Source: Waltergamsia citrina
Lineage: Eukaryota > Ascomycota > Sordariomycetes > Hypocreales > Bionectriaceae
Reading direction: 5' to 3'
Assembly (NCBI GenBank): GCA_022814615.1
Contig: JAKLNE010000028.1
Span: 1 to 64,000 of the forward strand
DNA length: 64,000 nucleotides
The notes beneath the pieces were generated by a model, which saw only the letters and a list, made by a program, of their open reading frames with translations, was not told where the DNA came from and searched no databases. This document shows positions 22,501 through 34,226 of this stretch, in pieces. Numbering within the stretch: position 1 is the first letter of the stretch; the number at the start of each line of letters is the position of its first letter. Both the position numbers and the translations under genes were made by a program.

Positions 22501-24653
22501 TGAGGCAGAACTTCCCGGAAGTTCCTGTCATGGCCCTCACAGCCACGGCTACTCAGAACGTCATCGTCGACGTCAAACACAATCTCGGCATGCCTCGATG
22601 CAAGGTTTTCTCACAGAGCTTCAACCGCCCGAATCTATACTATGAGGTGCTTCCCAAGGGGAGCAATGCAAACTGTATCTCGAGCATAGCAGACATGATC
22701 AGATCCAAGTACTCTGGTCTTAGCGGCATCATATATACCATTTCAAGAAAGAAATCCGAGGAAGTGGCTGAGAAATTGACGGAGCAAGGGATTACTGCAA
22801 GCCATTACCATGCGGGAATGCATCCCACGGACAAACTCGAGGTGCAGGCCGCCTGGCAAAAGGGCAAAGTTAAAGTCGTTGTAGCGACTATTGCTTTTGG
22901 CATGGGCATCGACAAAGCCAATGTTCGTTTTGTTATCCATCACGGCATTCCAAAGAGCTTGGAGGGCTATTATCAGGAAACAGGAAGAGCAGGTCGAGAC
23001 GGACAACCTTCCGATTGCATCCTTTACTACGGCAAAGCAGACATAAGGGTCTTGAAGAAGCTGATTCAGGATGGCGATGGCAGCAGCGAGCAGATCGAAA
23101 GGCAGATTGCCATGCTCAACCGCGTGACAGCTTACTGTGACAATCAGGCAGACTGCCGCAGAACTGAGATCCTGCGATACTTTGGAGAGGAGTTTGAGGC
23201 TTCGCAGTGCAACAAGAAATGCGACAATTGCAAGGCTGGATTGGTATTCGAGGAACAGGATTTCTCGGAACAGGCGGTCGCTGCTCTAGAAGTCGTAAAG
23301 GCCCAGAATAAGTTGACAGCTAGTCAATGCGCTGACATTCTGTTGGGAAAGAAGTATCCCCCAACAGTAGAGCCGCTTTCCGACGACTGGCACGGCTCAG
23401 CAAAGGGAATGAAGAAGCACGAGCTTATCCGTATCATTGATAAGCTCTGTGCCGACAAAGCATTCATCGAGTTCAATATTGTCAATAGGCAGAGTTTCCC
23501 AACCCAGTACCTCAAATTGGGGCACACTGCTAGAGACTTCATGCTGGGCCGTCGAAAGTTAATGTTGACGATCCAGGTGGCTGACGAGGGAAAGACGTCT
23601 AAAGCCTCCAAGACAAAAGCCAAGAAGTCAAAGAAGGGTGAACAGAAAGAGACATCTGCCGTGCAATCGACATATGTCTCCTCGCCCATTGATCGTCGGA
23701 GAGGCCGCCAGAGAGCCGTAGAAAGCGAGGACGAGAACCAGGATTTGACGGCTAATGGCTACGCGAATGATGGGTTCGTCGTGTCGGATGATTGTATGGA
23801 TGAGGATGACGGTGAGGACGAGGAGGCATTCGCACCTCCTCCAAAACATCGTCCCGCGAGACCACCTTCAAAAACAGTCACGTCAAAGAAGCCCGGGCCA
23901 CCAATAGTATCTGATACCCGCTTGGAGGACTTGCCTGAAGTGCACCAAGACCTCGTCCACAACTTTGCCAGAGAGGCTCAAGGGGTAGAGGAGCAAATCC
24001 GAAACCGCAAGGAGTTACGACGACCGTTATTCTCGGAGCGCGACTTTCGAGAAATGGCTATCAACTGGACAACATCGCTGGATGAAATGAGCCGCTTACC
24101 GGGAATCGACCCAGGGAAGGTGAAGGAGCACGGCCCCAAGCTGCTAACTATACTTCGAAGATACCATGCTATGTATCAGGAGATGATGGGCCCCGATGCT
24201 GAAGCTTCAAACCAAAACCAAGACCAAGATATTGTCGATCTTGTCTCCTCTGATGCTGAAATGGACAACTTCGATGAGCAGGAGGCCGAAGATTCACATT
24301 ATTTTGCCTCGGAAGCACCATCTGATGTTCAAGCTTTTCACGACAGACTTCAGGGGCTTTCATTTATGGATAGTCAATCTAAGGGGAGTGGTGGTCGATC
24401 CCGGTCCAACAATGCCAAAGGTGGCAGCGGCAGCGGCAATAGAAGATGGTCTGGAGGCAAGAAGTGGTCTAAGAGAGGCGGCGGTGGCACCGGCGGCGGT
24501 TCGGGGTACAAGCGCAAGACCGCTGGGGGTAGCAGCAACGGTGCGAGAAAAGCTAGCGGCTCCTCAAACGTGTCAAGAGGCTCTGCATCTGCACCCAAGG
24601 ACGGCAAGTTGGTCAAGAAGAGCGGTGGCGGGATTGGTCTAATGCCGGTGTAA
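19571..24653 (+). CDS. sgs1: RecQ-family DNA helicase Sgs1 (BLM/QDE-3 type)
   Basis: Resolves recombination intermediates with topoisomerase III and Rmi1 and takes part in end resection; in Neurospora the relative QDE-3 also serves quelling. Exon 1 is 19571-19976 and exon 2 is 20032-24653, joined across a 55 bp intron, giving 1675 residues. The N-terminal half is acidic and disordered. Helicase motifs start with GGGKSLCYQLPA (Walker A near 828), DEAH with VSQWGHDFRPDY (near 937), and motif VI GYYQETGRAGRDG. The RQC region has ILRYFGEEF (near 1182) and the zinc cysteines CNKKCDNC. An HRDC-like domain spans about 1445-1525. The tail (about 1585-1675) is very rich in Gly, Ser, Lys and Arg. The start MTRNNLADHLSWLL was chosen because it begins a conserved-looking helix and the donor GTGAGT follows in phase. 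Confidence 0.95.
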
Positions 24654-25545
24654 GCCGGTGAAAGACAGATGGAATACCGGCTCATGAAAGCTGAAGAGTA
24701 GGGCATAAAAACAGCATTGATGGAAGCATGCGAGAGAGCATAGAATTTTGTCGCTTCTGTTCCGCTACTCTTTTGGCTGGCTCAATAGCGTTTAGACTTG
24801 ATGATGAACGAGGCGGGCCGCAACATGGTAGATTATGGCGTATAAGGATGATGATGATGCTTGTTAACTTGCATGGAACTAGGCGTTAGACGAAATATTC
24901 GCATATGAGCAAATGAAATATACAATAGTACTCTTCTCAAGATTTGAGACATCTCTCGTCCCACCCAACCCTTCTGATTGACGGAAATACACCTCATTTG
25001 AATTCACTTGTTGAACTCAGACATAGACATCTTTGACATGTTTGTTACAGGTGTCAATTCAAGTTTTTTTCTTTGTCGACTATGTTGCTATCTGAAGTCA
25101 CATCATCGTCCAGGCGGGGGTATCGTATCCTCAACTAGCAAAAGATTCATCTCATCTGATCCTGCGTACTCCGCGCGCTCTGCTACCATGGTCCACCGTG
25201 AACATCAGAGCGAATAGAGGAAAGAAGTAAGGAAACCAATAATGACAGATCTGGTGACATAAACAAGAATAAACAAAATACGTCTTCGACTCAAACGCTT
25301 AAGGCTACTGCTGGTGCTGCTGCTGAATGATTGAAGAAGTCAAACCACTGCCCTAACGCCATGCTACTGAAAGGTGGAATTCCAAATATGCTCCTGAAGA
25401 TGGGTCCCTTGCGGGCGCGAATACTGACGCTCAAGCTATAATGACACAATCTGGCAGCAAGGCTCATGTAGACCGCCCTACCACTAGAGAGAAAAAAGAC
25501 AAAGTTGGCCGTTTATTGACCGAAAGGCCGCGAGTTAGTTTTGTA
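24654..25545. other. Convergent 3' region between sgs1 and kar9
   Basis: 892 bp between two stop codons. Beyond 3' UTRs nothing is recognised. Confidence 0.5.
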
Positions 25546-28500
25546 TCACGGTCTCCATGCGGGTCTTTTATCCTTCGGTTCCTGTTTGCGGAGAGGAAGT
25601 CGTGATGCGACTCCAGGCCCCGAGCTGCTCTCTCTTCTTGTCCTGCTCTGCGGAGCAACGCTACTCCTTTGAGAAGTTGAGGCAAGAGAGCTTGCAGGTC
25701 GGCCAGCTCGAGTTTCCTCCAAGGACGAACCTGCCCGCGAAGGATGATATGATGACCGCCTGTTTGTGGAGCCTGATGCTGCCGAGTTTTGTGCTGACAG
25801 CCGTGGCTGTTGCAATTTAGGTACAGGAGATGCTGAAGCCAGTCGCTCACGGAATGAAAGTCGGGAGTGCCCAGTCCTAGTGGGCGTATCGTCGACTTTA
25901 GGGGACTCGGAGGCGGCCCGGCCTAGCGGGCTGCGGAAAGTAGGTAGCCTGGAACCACCGGAAGAACCTGGTGTCACAGACGAGGCAGATTTCTGCGCCA
26001 AAGGAGACCTCTTGGAATAAGGACTAGGAGTGGTCAAGCTCAGGGGCTTGAAGTTATGCCCAGTGTCGATGCCGGAAGAGTTCGTTGAGCTGTTCCATTT
26101 CGGCCGGTTGCCCAGAGTAGAATTGGGACGCTGAATCTTGCTGGCAGATGTAGGAGTAGTATTAGAGGAGCTGGGGACGGCTGACATGCGGGTAGTCGCA
26201 GGCTTCCTTTGTTGGCCTGCCGGGGCTGGAAGGGAGGAGTGGCGGCGGTTTGACGGAACACTTGGCGATCTAGTTTTCGCCTTTTTAGATCCCGGCGGGT
26301 GTGGGTCGAGACCGATGCTGGACATGATGACTGAGGATGGTGGTGAGCTACCAGGCGTATCATTGCCACTGGCAAGAGTGGATCTGTCGTTAGACAGCAT
26401 ACTCGAAACTGAATCTCTGAGCTGCTGGCTCCTTCGATCTACATGTAGCTCCTCGACGGCCGCATCCATTTCGCGAGTCTGCTCTTTGAGGCTGGCCCAT
26501 TTCGTCTCGAGGTCAGCATGGAGCCGTAGAACCTCACCATTGACGGTGAGGCGGTCCTTCACACCCTTGTCGATAATAGACAATACGCGCTCTATGGCAG
26601 GGCCGTAATGTGTCTTCTTGGCTTCGTAGCTTTCCAGTTTCTTTGTAAGCGCTGGTGGGTTTGAGTGCTGCATGCCGGAATCGATGGACTCTTTGAGTTT
26701 CAGCAATGATCGCTCGACCGATTCGTGCATCTTCTGTGCTTGCCGACCAGCGCCCCGGAAAACGATAACCCATCGATCCTCGCCAAGCTCTTTGCGAAGT
26801 GACTCTGCATCCTTCTCGAGCTTCTTGTAAGTGCCATCCAGTCCTTCCCTTCGCATTTCGAGTTCGTCACAAGCGGTAGGGAACGATGCCTCAGCTCTGG
26901 TTTGGAACACAGACAGTCGCATTGGCAGGAAGTCCAGAGACGCCCTCAAAGGCTGCATTCGTGCGAACAGAGCTAGCAGACTCGAGTCGTCTTGAGACAG
27001 GTTGGGTGTGCTAGGGGCGCTGGGCGATCCAGGGCTCATCGGTAATGCTGGAATGCTCAGTCGGCTCTGCAGCTGGGAGCGGGAGACTTGGGGAGGAGTA
27101 TCCTCTACAATTGTTTCGAGATCTCCGATGTCCACACTCTCTCCGTTGGCGGCAGCAGTGATGCTCTTGTGTCGTCGTTCCTCCATCTCAAAGACCAGGC
27201 GGCTAAGCTCTTCCATTTCCCCCTGGATGTCGCCCAGAACGTTATTCCAGAGTTCCTCCCATTCCATAGCGATCTCTACCTGACCTCGCACAGTTTGTAG
27301 TGTAGCACGGATCTTGGCCCATTCCGTCACAATGATTTCCATCTGTGATACCGCACGTTTCAAATCGTCAGCAGACACGTTGGCAATGTCCTGTCGAGCT
27401 TGGAGTTCTTCGATGGCGCTAACATAAGCGTTGATGAGCTCACCAAAGCGAACTATGGCGCTTTCGACCTCAGCCAACCCTTCTCGACCACCCGCAGCTG
27501 ACCATTCGACATCATCATCGCTATCCAAGCCTGAAATAACCTCAGCTGCCTTTGCTATCCAACTCCTAATCTGATCGGCAGCATTGATGAGAGCCTTGGC
27601 AGCCACTTGAGCGGTCGGTATAGCAGAGACTTTGCTTGACAGGGAATCCGCGTCGGGCAACTGAAGAGATGTTAACTGGGCGAGTTGATTGGCGAACGAG
27701 GCACGGGATAGTGTATAGATCGATCCAGGACGATTTTGACTAGGGGTGAAATATGAGCCAAGGCCAGCTACATAATCACTCGTTTCGCTGACGGTAGGCG
27801 GTGTCTCTTTGGGCGGGGGCGGAGGTGGTGTTTCTTCCTCGTCCGGTGCAGTGCTAACAGGATCGGATTCACGCTCGATATGCTCGCGGCGAGTCTCAAG
27901 TGTGGCCTTGGTGCCATTTCCATTGGTGTGGTCAGGCAGACGATACTTTTGTGTGTCCATAGCCAACGGCTCTGGAAGCCTGATTTCCGGCAATGAAGGG
28001 TGCGAGTTTGGGTCGAGATCTGACTGCGGCGAAGGGAGGAAGTGTGGGGAGCTATGAGCTTCCGTGGCGGAGGGAGTGACGGGCTCCGCGGTGGAGGAAT
28101 CCAGATGGTCGGTGTGAGGTTCGCTATCCAGAGCAAGCTTTGGTGATGAAGCTGGGCTCGGTGGGGTGGCGCTGGCGCTGGCGCCCTTCCAAGGGCGACC
28201 GCGCCTAACGATAACCGATTTAGAAGAGGCTGCCTGGTGCTTTTGGTCGAGTTGGCGTAGTTGATCTTCGTTGAGACGCCCAATGCGGTCGGAAATGGGC
28301 GGTGTCGCGGGGGACGCCAGTGTATTAGAGGTACCAAAGCCTAGTGCCTTGAGTCGCGCTGCTAGGCCAGGGGAAGTTTTGCGCACGGCTGAGGCTGAGG
28401 GTGGTGGCTGTGGCGGTGGCTGTTGGGCGAGTGCACGTTGTTGATGGGGCGAGCCCGACACAGTAGACGACGAAGAGGTTGGGCGACGGGAAGTTGCGGT

Positions 28501-29088
28501 GGAAGTACCTGAAGCGTTTTTATCGTTGCTTTCGTTGGCAGAAGCGAGACTGGATTGCGGATTGGGAGAGAAAGGTAAGGTAGAAATGGAGTTGGACACG
28601 TCGGCGAAGGTCAAGAAGTCGGTAGTCGCTGGTGCATCGGCGGGAGCAGTCGGGGCGATTGTGGGCGCGGCGCTGGTGGCATCCTTCTGCTGATGGAGGT
28701 TGGAATTGGAATTGGGGTGGTGGCCACGGCGGTCTTCCTGCGTTGGCTGATGCGGGTTCTGCTCGTGGTGCGGCGCGTTCGCTGCCGGTGTTGTGGGCCG
28801 TTCGGACGGGGATTGGGATTGGGCAGGAGAACAGTCAGGGTCGGCTGCAACTGCAGTGCTCGGAGGATTGCTAGCAGGCGTCCCTGCGGTGCTGGGATGC
28901 TTTGCCAGACCCAAGTCAGAGTCCAATTCCAGACTCAAGTCTGGATCCAGAGCCTGAGTGGGAGAACTGGCCTCGGCAGCAGCGTCAGTATCGGTGACGG
29001 TGATGAGGCCCGCGGAAAACGCGTTGGGCGCAGTGTGCTGAGCTGGAAGGCCTGAGAGGCAATCCGTTGGCGGATGCGTGGTGGTCAT
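25546..29088 (-). CDS. kar9: Kar9-family cortical microtubule linker
   Basis: Kar9 proteins link microtubule plus-ends (through EB1/Bim1) to myosin V on actin cables and so orient the spindle and move nuclei. A single exon encodes 1180 residues. Residues 1-230 are low-complexity Pro/Ser/Thr/Ala. A short conserved piece follows: GLAARLKALGFG, then ISDRIGRLNEDQLRQLDQKH and RRGRPWKG. The helical Kar9 core (about 450-830) shows long heptad-rich stretches such as VRGQVEIAMEWEELWNNVLG and KLEKDAESLRKELGEDRW. The C-terminal 300 residues are basic and Ser/Pro/Arg-rich, as expected for microtubule or EB1 binding, with SASKIQRP as a degenerate SxIP-like site. No intron is needed. Assignment rests on the core; the N-terminal repeats on Pro, Ser and Thr would not help. 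Confidence 0.85.
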   Translation of the reverse strand: MTTTHPPTDCLSGLPAQHTAPNAFSAGLITVTDTDAAAEASSPTQALDPDLSLELDSDLGLAKHPSTAGTPASNPPSTAVAADPDCSPAQSQSPSERPTTPAANAPHHEQNPHQPTQEDRRGHHPNSNSNLHQQKDATSAAPTIAPTAPADAPATTDFLTFADVSNSISTLPFSPNPQSSLASANESNDKNASGTSTATSRRPTSSSSTVSGSPHQQRALAQQPPPQPPPSASAVRKTSPGLAARLKALGFGTSNTLASPATPPISDRIGRLNEDQLRQLDQKHQAASSKSVIVRRGRPWKGASASATPPSPASSPKLALDSEPHTDHLDSSTAEPVTPSATEAHSSPHFLPSPQSDLDPNSHPSLPEIRLPEPLAMDTQKYRLPDHTNGNGTKATLETRREHIERESDPVSTAPDEEETPPPPPPKETPPTVSETSDYVAGLGSYFTPSQNRPGSIYTLSRASFANQLAQLTSLQLPDADSLSSKVSAIPTAQVAAKALINAADQIRSWIAKAAEVISGLDSDDDVEWSAAGGREGLAEVESAIVRFGELINAYVSAIEELQARQDIANVSADDLKRAVSQMEIIVTEWAKIRATLQTVRGQVEIAMEWEELWNNVLGDIQGEMEELSRLVFEMEERRHKSITAAANGESVDIGDLETIVEDTPPQVSRSQLQSRLSIPALPMSPGSPSAPSTPNLSQDDSSLLALFARMQPLRASLDFLPMRLSVFQTRAEASFPTACDELEMRREGLDGTYKKLEKDAESLRKELGEDRWVIVFRGAGRQAQKMHESVERSLLKLKESIDSGMQHSNPPALTKKLESYEAKKTHYGPAIERVLSIIDKGVKDRLTVNGEVLRLHADLETKWASLKEQTREMDAAVEELHVDRRSQQLRDSVSSMLSNDRSTLASGNDTPGSSPPSSVIMSSIGLDPHPPGSKKAKTRSPSVPSNRRHSSLPAPAGQQRKPATTRMSAVPSSSNTTPTSASKIQRPNSTLGNRPKWNSSTNSSGIDTGHNFKPLSLTTPSPYSKRSPLAQKSASSVTPGSSGGSRLPTFRSPLGRAASESPKVDDTPTRTGHSRLSFRERLASASPVPKLQQPRLSAQNSAASGSTNRRSSYHPSRAGSSLEETRAGRPASSLASTSQRSSVAPQSRTRRESSSGPGVASRLPLRKQEPKDKRPAWRP

Positions 29089-32000
29089 TAAACCACCTAG
29101 CTAGGCGCCCCTGGAGAGAGGCCCGGACCAGGACTCGGTGGGACGATGAAACACGGCGCGCTACTACTACTCGCAGGTGGTAGTCGCAGTGGTTGGTGGT
29201 GGTGATCAGGACAAGGTGTCGCGAACCTCCCGCTGGTGCTCAGTGATGCGAGAGCGTCGCTGTGCGCGTCGTGTACCTAGAAAGGCAAGTGGGAGGTCTG
29301 ATTCGCCGGTCGTTCATTTGTTACCTGGAATGGTACCTCATGAGGCTGTCGTTGCGTCTGGGCGTGACGTCTGGGCTTCAGAGGCTGGAAATAATAGGTA
29401 GGGCTGGGCCGTTGAGGTGAGTGTCGTTGTCCAATGGCGCGACAAGTGAGACTTGTGACTGTGAGAAAGGGAATGGGTTGGTAGGATAGCCAAGGCTCGC
29501 GTCGTCGTTCAAGTTGATCGTGAATCTTAGATTGGTTGGTGATGGATGGATAATGCCAATGGAGTTGCCAACGAAACAAAAAGGAAAACCAGGAGGCCAA
29601 GAAGTAAAGAGAAGAAAAAGTGAATATTTGGAAAAAATGGAAGCGGGAAGGAGCGTTTGTTAGGTTGGGCAAGCACCTGAGCTTGAAGGTAAAAGTAAAG
29701 AAAGGTAAGGTAGGAGCCAATGTGAGGCAAACGTAAGGAGCGATTCAGAATATCCAAAGCGGAAGGAAGCAAACGTCTGACGTCTCAGAGCCGCACCAAG
29801 TTCAAAGTAGAACCGGCCCGTCAAATGCCACTTCAAGACGGTATGCTCAACCTACTTTAAGTACAACAAGTACTCGTAGTACGCTACTACTACTATTTGA
29901 TTAAAGTAGTTCTGGCAGCTGGGGAGCACAACAGATGTGGGCTGCAGGATGCAGGATGTAATATGCAAGATCCAAGCCGCAGGTGGCACGCGGCAGGACG
30001 CACGAAATCAAAGAAAGAAAGGAAGAAAGAAAGATGTCAAGGAGCGACGAATAGGGATGCAATCAAAAGGAAGAAAGAGAGCATGTGAATGAAGATGAGA
30101 TGAATTAGAGGAGCAGAGTTGGGTAGCCAGATCGATGGCTGCGAGACTAATAGTACGTCAAAAGATCGGGGACCTGACCTGGCCTGGTCTGGTCTGGTCC
30201 GGTCCGGTCTTTGCAGGTCAGAGCTCCGGGCTTTCCTACAATTCGAGAATTACTACCACTAAGGAATCAAGCTACAGCTAACCAATGGAACCGCTCTGCT
30301 GGGATTGTTCTATCTATTTCTCTTCTCATCGTGTCGTTGCTGAGTGAGCACTCGCTTGTTTCTCCCACTTGAGGAGCCAGCTTGTGCTCTCCATGATCCC
30401 TGGTGGCTTTGCCGCTTGTGAGAGTATAAAAGTTCGAACGAGTCCTTGTAAGACGGCAGATCACTTGCACGGCATCTCTGTACCCCGTCAGTCGGGTTTT
30501 CTACAGGCCGAAGCATCCTTCTTCTGTATCGTTTCATCTCATCGTACAAGTCCTCGTACAGGCAACGTCTCCAACGTGGTGACAGGACTACTATCGTCAC
30601 AGCAACAGCTATGAAGAAAAAACGAAGAGCAAACGTTGCGGACAGCGATCCTCAACGGCTAACGCAGCCACCAGGAACCAACGGGACGCCGTCAAACGCT
30701 ATTAGCAACGTGCTCTCCCCTTGGGCTTGTCACCATTCGCGCGAGGTGTAATTAATCAAATTAATAAGTCATATCCACTCCGCAGTCATTGACCGGTGCA
30801 GCGATACTTTATTACCCCTGCTCGCCCTGGCCAGACGTCTCCACACGTTTGTCTCCAAGCTATGACTTTGATGAACATTATCTTATAAAACGAGTGTACT
30901 CAAGACACGATGGCAACATAAATCAGTCTATTCTATTCCGTCATGATAATTCCTTGAGTAAGGACATGATTAAATACCACTCATCGATATTCCCGTCGTA
31001 AAAGAAGACGCGATATCCGGCTCTGGCCTCGTGGCGTCGACCCCCAATTTGGGGCCCTTGACTTGTTCAAGCATGGTTCGCAACTAGTGAACCAGGGTTG
31101 AGCGGATCACCCGACTCCGACTGAAGGGGAGGGAGAGATGTGATGCTTGGCGGAATACCCTGGCTACCCTGGAATTAATTGTCGTCGAGTCGTCGGTGCT
31201 CGTCTTTACCTCTTTCGCAGGCTCTCCTATTTAGCCCTGCGCCTTTCCTCGTGTTGGCATTGGCGTTTATGTCTCTCGTTAATTAATTAGCCCCGCGGAG
31301 CTCAGCCGACACTCTCTTTTCCGTCCCTACGATATCGGCGTTCCGTGTGTTGCTTGTACGACGGCTAGGTCTGTCATTATTAGTTACCACCATTTACTGT
31401 GCCTCAAGGTCTTAAGGGCGCATGGCTGGGCGGACTTCAACCAGTACGGATTTGCGTAGTAATTAAGACAGCAAGCTAGAAGTTGACTGACCAGTGTTGT
31501 TGCTTATCCAAGGGTAATGACTGAGCCACCAGTAACGATGGGCCGAGGAGGCTTCACGGCAGAAGACCTGTGACGAGCGAAGGCACAGGCTTTGGCTCAA
31601 ATTCAACTACCGGACCGCCTCGCAAGCCACGAGAGGTATGAGCGTCAGTAATGTGATTATCGTTACAGCATTCCAAGATGTAGCGGGACGAGGTTGCCCG
31701 GGTGAAGGTCAACGCATGTGAGACATCGAGCTTGAAGAGCTTGGGGAGTTGAGGAGAAGGATATATTAGAGCCGGAGCTGGCGCTCCAATGGTTATCCTG
31801 GTGAAGCTGCAGCCCCGTGGAGTGAGTTTATCTGATACGCCGAGCAACTCTGTCGCGTCCCAGCCAGTGAACCTAGTCTGTCAATTCGACTGATTGATTG
31901 ATTGGAGTCCCCGCATTGGTTACGGTTGGAGTGTTGGAGACGCGGAGTTAATTAACTTGAAGGTGTTATTACCAGTTCAAGTTATTATTACTGCTGACTT

Positions 32001-32675
32001 ACCTTACTTTAGTACTACTAGTCCTCCCATTCACCTACCTAAAGCGCCCAAAGCAAAGCACTGGACACGACCCCTCCACGTGCAATTTCGCTGCCATAAT
32101 CGGACTCTTCCAGTGGACCGACGCGCTGAAGCGAGTGCTTGACTGTGCTAAAAGTGCTCGGTCATCACCGCTGTAACAATCCACTGGCGGGTGGGTGCCT
32201 GCTTGGCCGGACAACGACCCCTGAAACTGAAGCTAAAGCGTCCTTCTCGAACAACTTCAACATCCCGCCAACTGAACCTCCGCGGGTCCCACGAAGCACG
32301 CGAGACTCTGCATTCACCCTGACCAGCCGGTCGATCCGTTCTGTTGCTCGCACTTTGGTTTCTCTTTTGCGTTGGCTTTGCTTTGCTTTGCTTATCTCTG
32401 ATTGCACCTTGCATCGTCTTGCCATTCACAAGAGTGTGTTCACTCTATTCTACACTGCGGGTCTAGTAGTAGTAGCACTAGCAGTACCCTCGGCTCCTGG
32501 GTCAACGCAAGTCGTCTATCATTGTCGATCCTGACCTGCCTAGGTTGACGGCAGGGCGCAAGAAGCACGAAGTAGGACATAGAGGCTAGATACTCTCTTT
32601 TACACTGTTTCCCCAGCGGAGACATCATTCACCCGTCACACACTCCAGAGCCGCCGGCTCCGGCTTGACCCCAAT
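29089..32675. other. Long divergent intergenic region, no gene supported
   Basis: 3.6 kb between the starts of kar9 and the next gene. Many small frames, none with a motif, start context or splice path I could defend. It contains pentamer repeats (30174-30210), AGT/ACT words (29866-29897, 32011-32021, 32461-32484) and AT-rich stretches. Unusually long leaders or non-coding transcripts are possible. A CT-rich stretch just before 32676 would suit a transcription start. Confidence 0.5.
30171..30219. repeat. GGTCT/GGTCC short tandem repeat within an inverted repeat
   Basis: Units of GGTCT and GGTCC run through 30180-30210. The stretch is bounded by GACCTG (30171) and CAGGTC (30214-30219), which are reverse complements, so the repeat could form the loop of a hairpin. 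Confidence 0.7.
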
Positions 32676-34226
32676 ATGGCCACCGCCAACGAGAACCAGC
32701 GCAAGCGACCAGCGCCGCGAAACGAGTCGCCATCCCCAGAAACGCTTCCAACGCCTGCTCTCGGTGCCATACCCGACCTGTCACGATGCGTGTCCACCGC
32801 CTCCTCCATGTCCCAGGCCTCCAGCGCTGAAAGACCCTCCCGAAATTCCTCCATGAACAGTGATGTCGCTCCTTCCCGCAGCAACTCTCGACAACCGGGG
32901 CATGACGCAGCCCGCCGGCGAAGGGGATATATGCGACCCCAGGCTACCGACTTCGCCGCCAGTGCCAAATCTCGCGAAAGTGTCATGAGTCTTGGAAGCA
33001 TCGCCCACTTGCAATATTACTTTGCCCGCACGGGGTTGCTCGATGGCAAGGGAGGCCAGCTCGCCCGCAAGAAGCAGAAGCAGCCAACAACTTTCGATCT
33101 CTCCGCGTTAGATGCGAGCGGAACTTCGCCTCAGCTTCTCAATACGGATGTCGATTCTTCCTATGCTTCCATGGGCAGCAGCCCTGAGCTAGGCTACAGC
33201 AATGGCGGGCTTACCGAGTCACCGGTTGAGGGGATGGACGACGACTTTGAAGACAGCTTCGCCGAATCCGAGTCCGGCATGCTCCCGCCCACAGTCAGCA
33301 CCTATCATCACAAGGAGAAAGTCGTTCCTAAACCACCAACGGTGCTTGAGCTGAAAGAGCAACTGGAAACTTCACTACACGACGCTTCCAAGGTTCTGAG
33401 GGAGGTCCAGGATCGAAAGAAAGGGACTTATGTGGAACCCGCCGATGCCCGTCAATTGCCCAATATGCCAGAAGAGGATACGCAAGGCTGGTTCGAAATT
33501 CAGGGTATGCAGATTCTTGACGTTGTCACTCTAGCCATCCGTGCGGCCAAGTTATATTATACGGCACACGAAGTGCCTGACCGCTTGGACGCTATTAAAT
33601 CAGAAAAGGAGATTCGTACCGATCTCTTGGCTGTCATGGAGGTGCTAAAGCAGATGGCCACACGGCATTTCAAAGGAGGTATGAAGAGTGAGGAGATCGA
33701 CACCATCAATGGCTGGATCGCTAGCGTCTGGGATATCTTGAAGCGAGAGGCTGAGATTGAAGAAGCCGAGAAGACAGAGCGAGCGAGCTGGACGTGGCTG
33801 AATGGGAATTGGTCTGGAAAGGAGATGGAGCGCGAGCGGGCCTTTCTCATGTCCATGGACCCCGAGGCCGAGCCCTTGCCAGAGTGGACGCCAGTGTCAG
33901 ATGCTGCAGAGATTCCGACCCCCTTTCTTCTGGCCATGCAAAATGGTTTGCGCTTAGTCAAGCTGCACAATGCGGCTGTCAAGAAGTCCTTGAGACGCTT
34001 CGGGCAGATTCCCATTTTCCATACCGATACTCAAAAGCCGTATCGCTGCGCGGAGAACCTTCGTTACTGGGTCAAGGCGGCCGAGCTACGCTTCGAAATC
34101 ATGCTCGCAGTGGACGTCATGGGCGTAGTAAACAACAGTGGCCCAGAGGCGTGGAAGGGCTTCGAGGCGGCCATACTCAAGTGGTGCCGACACGTCCGCG
34201 AGGAGATAGCCAAGGAACTGAAGTGA
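32676..34226 (+). CDS. Conserved fungal protein of unknown function
   Basis: A single exon of 516 residues. Residues 1-105 are disordered (Ser/Arg/Pro), with several SRNSS and SRSNSR phosphosite-like stretches. A conserved-looking block IAHLQYYFARTGLLDGKGG lies at 109-127, followed by an acidic linker and then a globular alpha-helical domain (about 225-516) with WFEIQGMQILDVVTLAIRAAKLYY, RASWTWLNGNWSG and YRCAENLRYWVKAAELRFE. No enzyme motif, signal peptide or membrane helix. I recognise the type as conserved in filamentous ascomycetes but cannot name a function. Codon use and the clean 516-codon frame argue that it is real. The start is the first ATG after the CT-rich leader. Confidence 0.87.
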   Translation: MATANENQRKRPAPRNESPSPETLPTPALGAIPDLSRCVSTASSMSQASSAERPSRNSSMNSDVAPSRSNSRQPGHDAARRRRGYMRPQATDFAASAKSRESVMSLGSIAHLQYYFARTGLLDGKGGQLARKKQKQPTTFDLSALDASGTSPQLLNTDVDSSYASMGSSPELGYSNGGLTESPVEGMDDDFEDSFAESESGMLPPTVSTYHHKEKVVPKPPTVLELKEQLETSLHDASKVLREVQDRKKGTYVEPADARQLPNMPEEDTQGWFEIQGMQILDVVTLAIRAAKLYYTAHEVPDRLDAIKSEKEIRTDLLAVMEVLKQMATRHFKGGMKSEEIDTINGWIASVWDILKREAEIEEAEKTERASWTWLNGNWSGKEMERERAFLMSMDPEAEPLPEWTPVSDAAEIPTPFLLAMQNGLRLVKLHNAAVKKSLRRFGQIPIFHTDTQKPYRCAENLRYWVKAAELRFEIMLAVDVMGVVNNSGPEAWKGFEAAILKWCRHVREEIAKELK

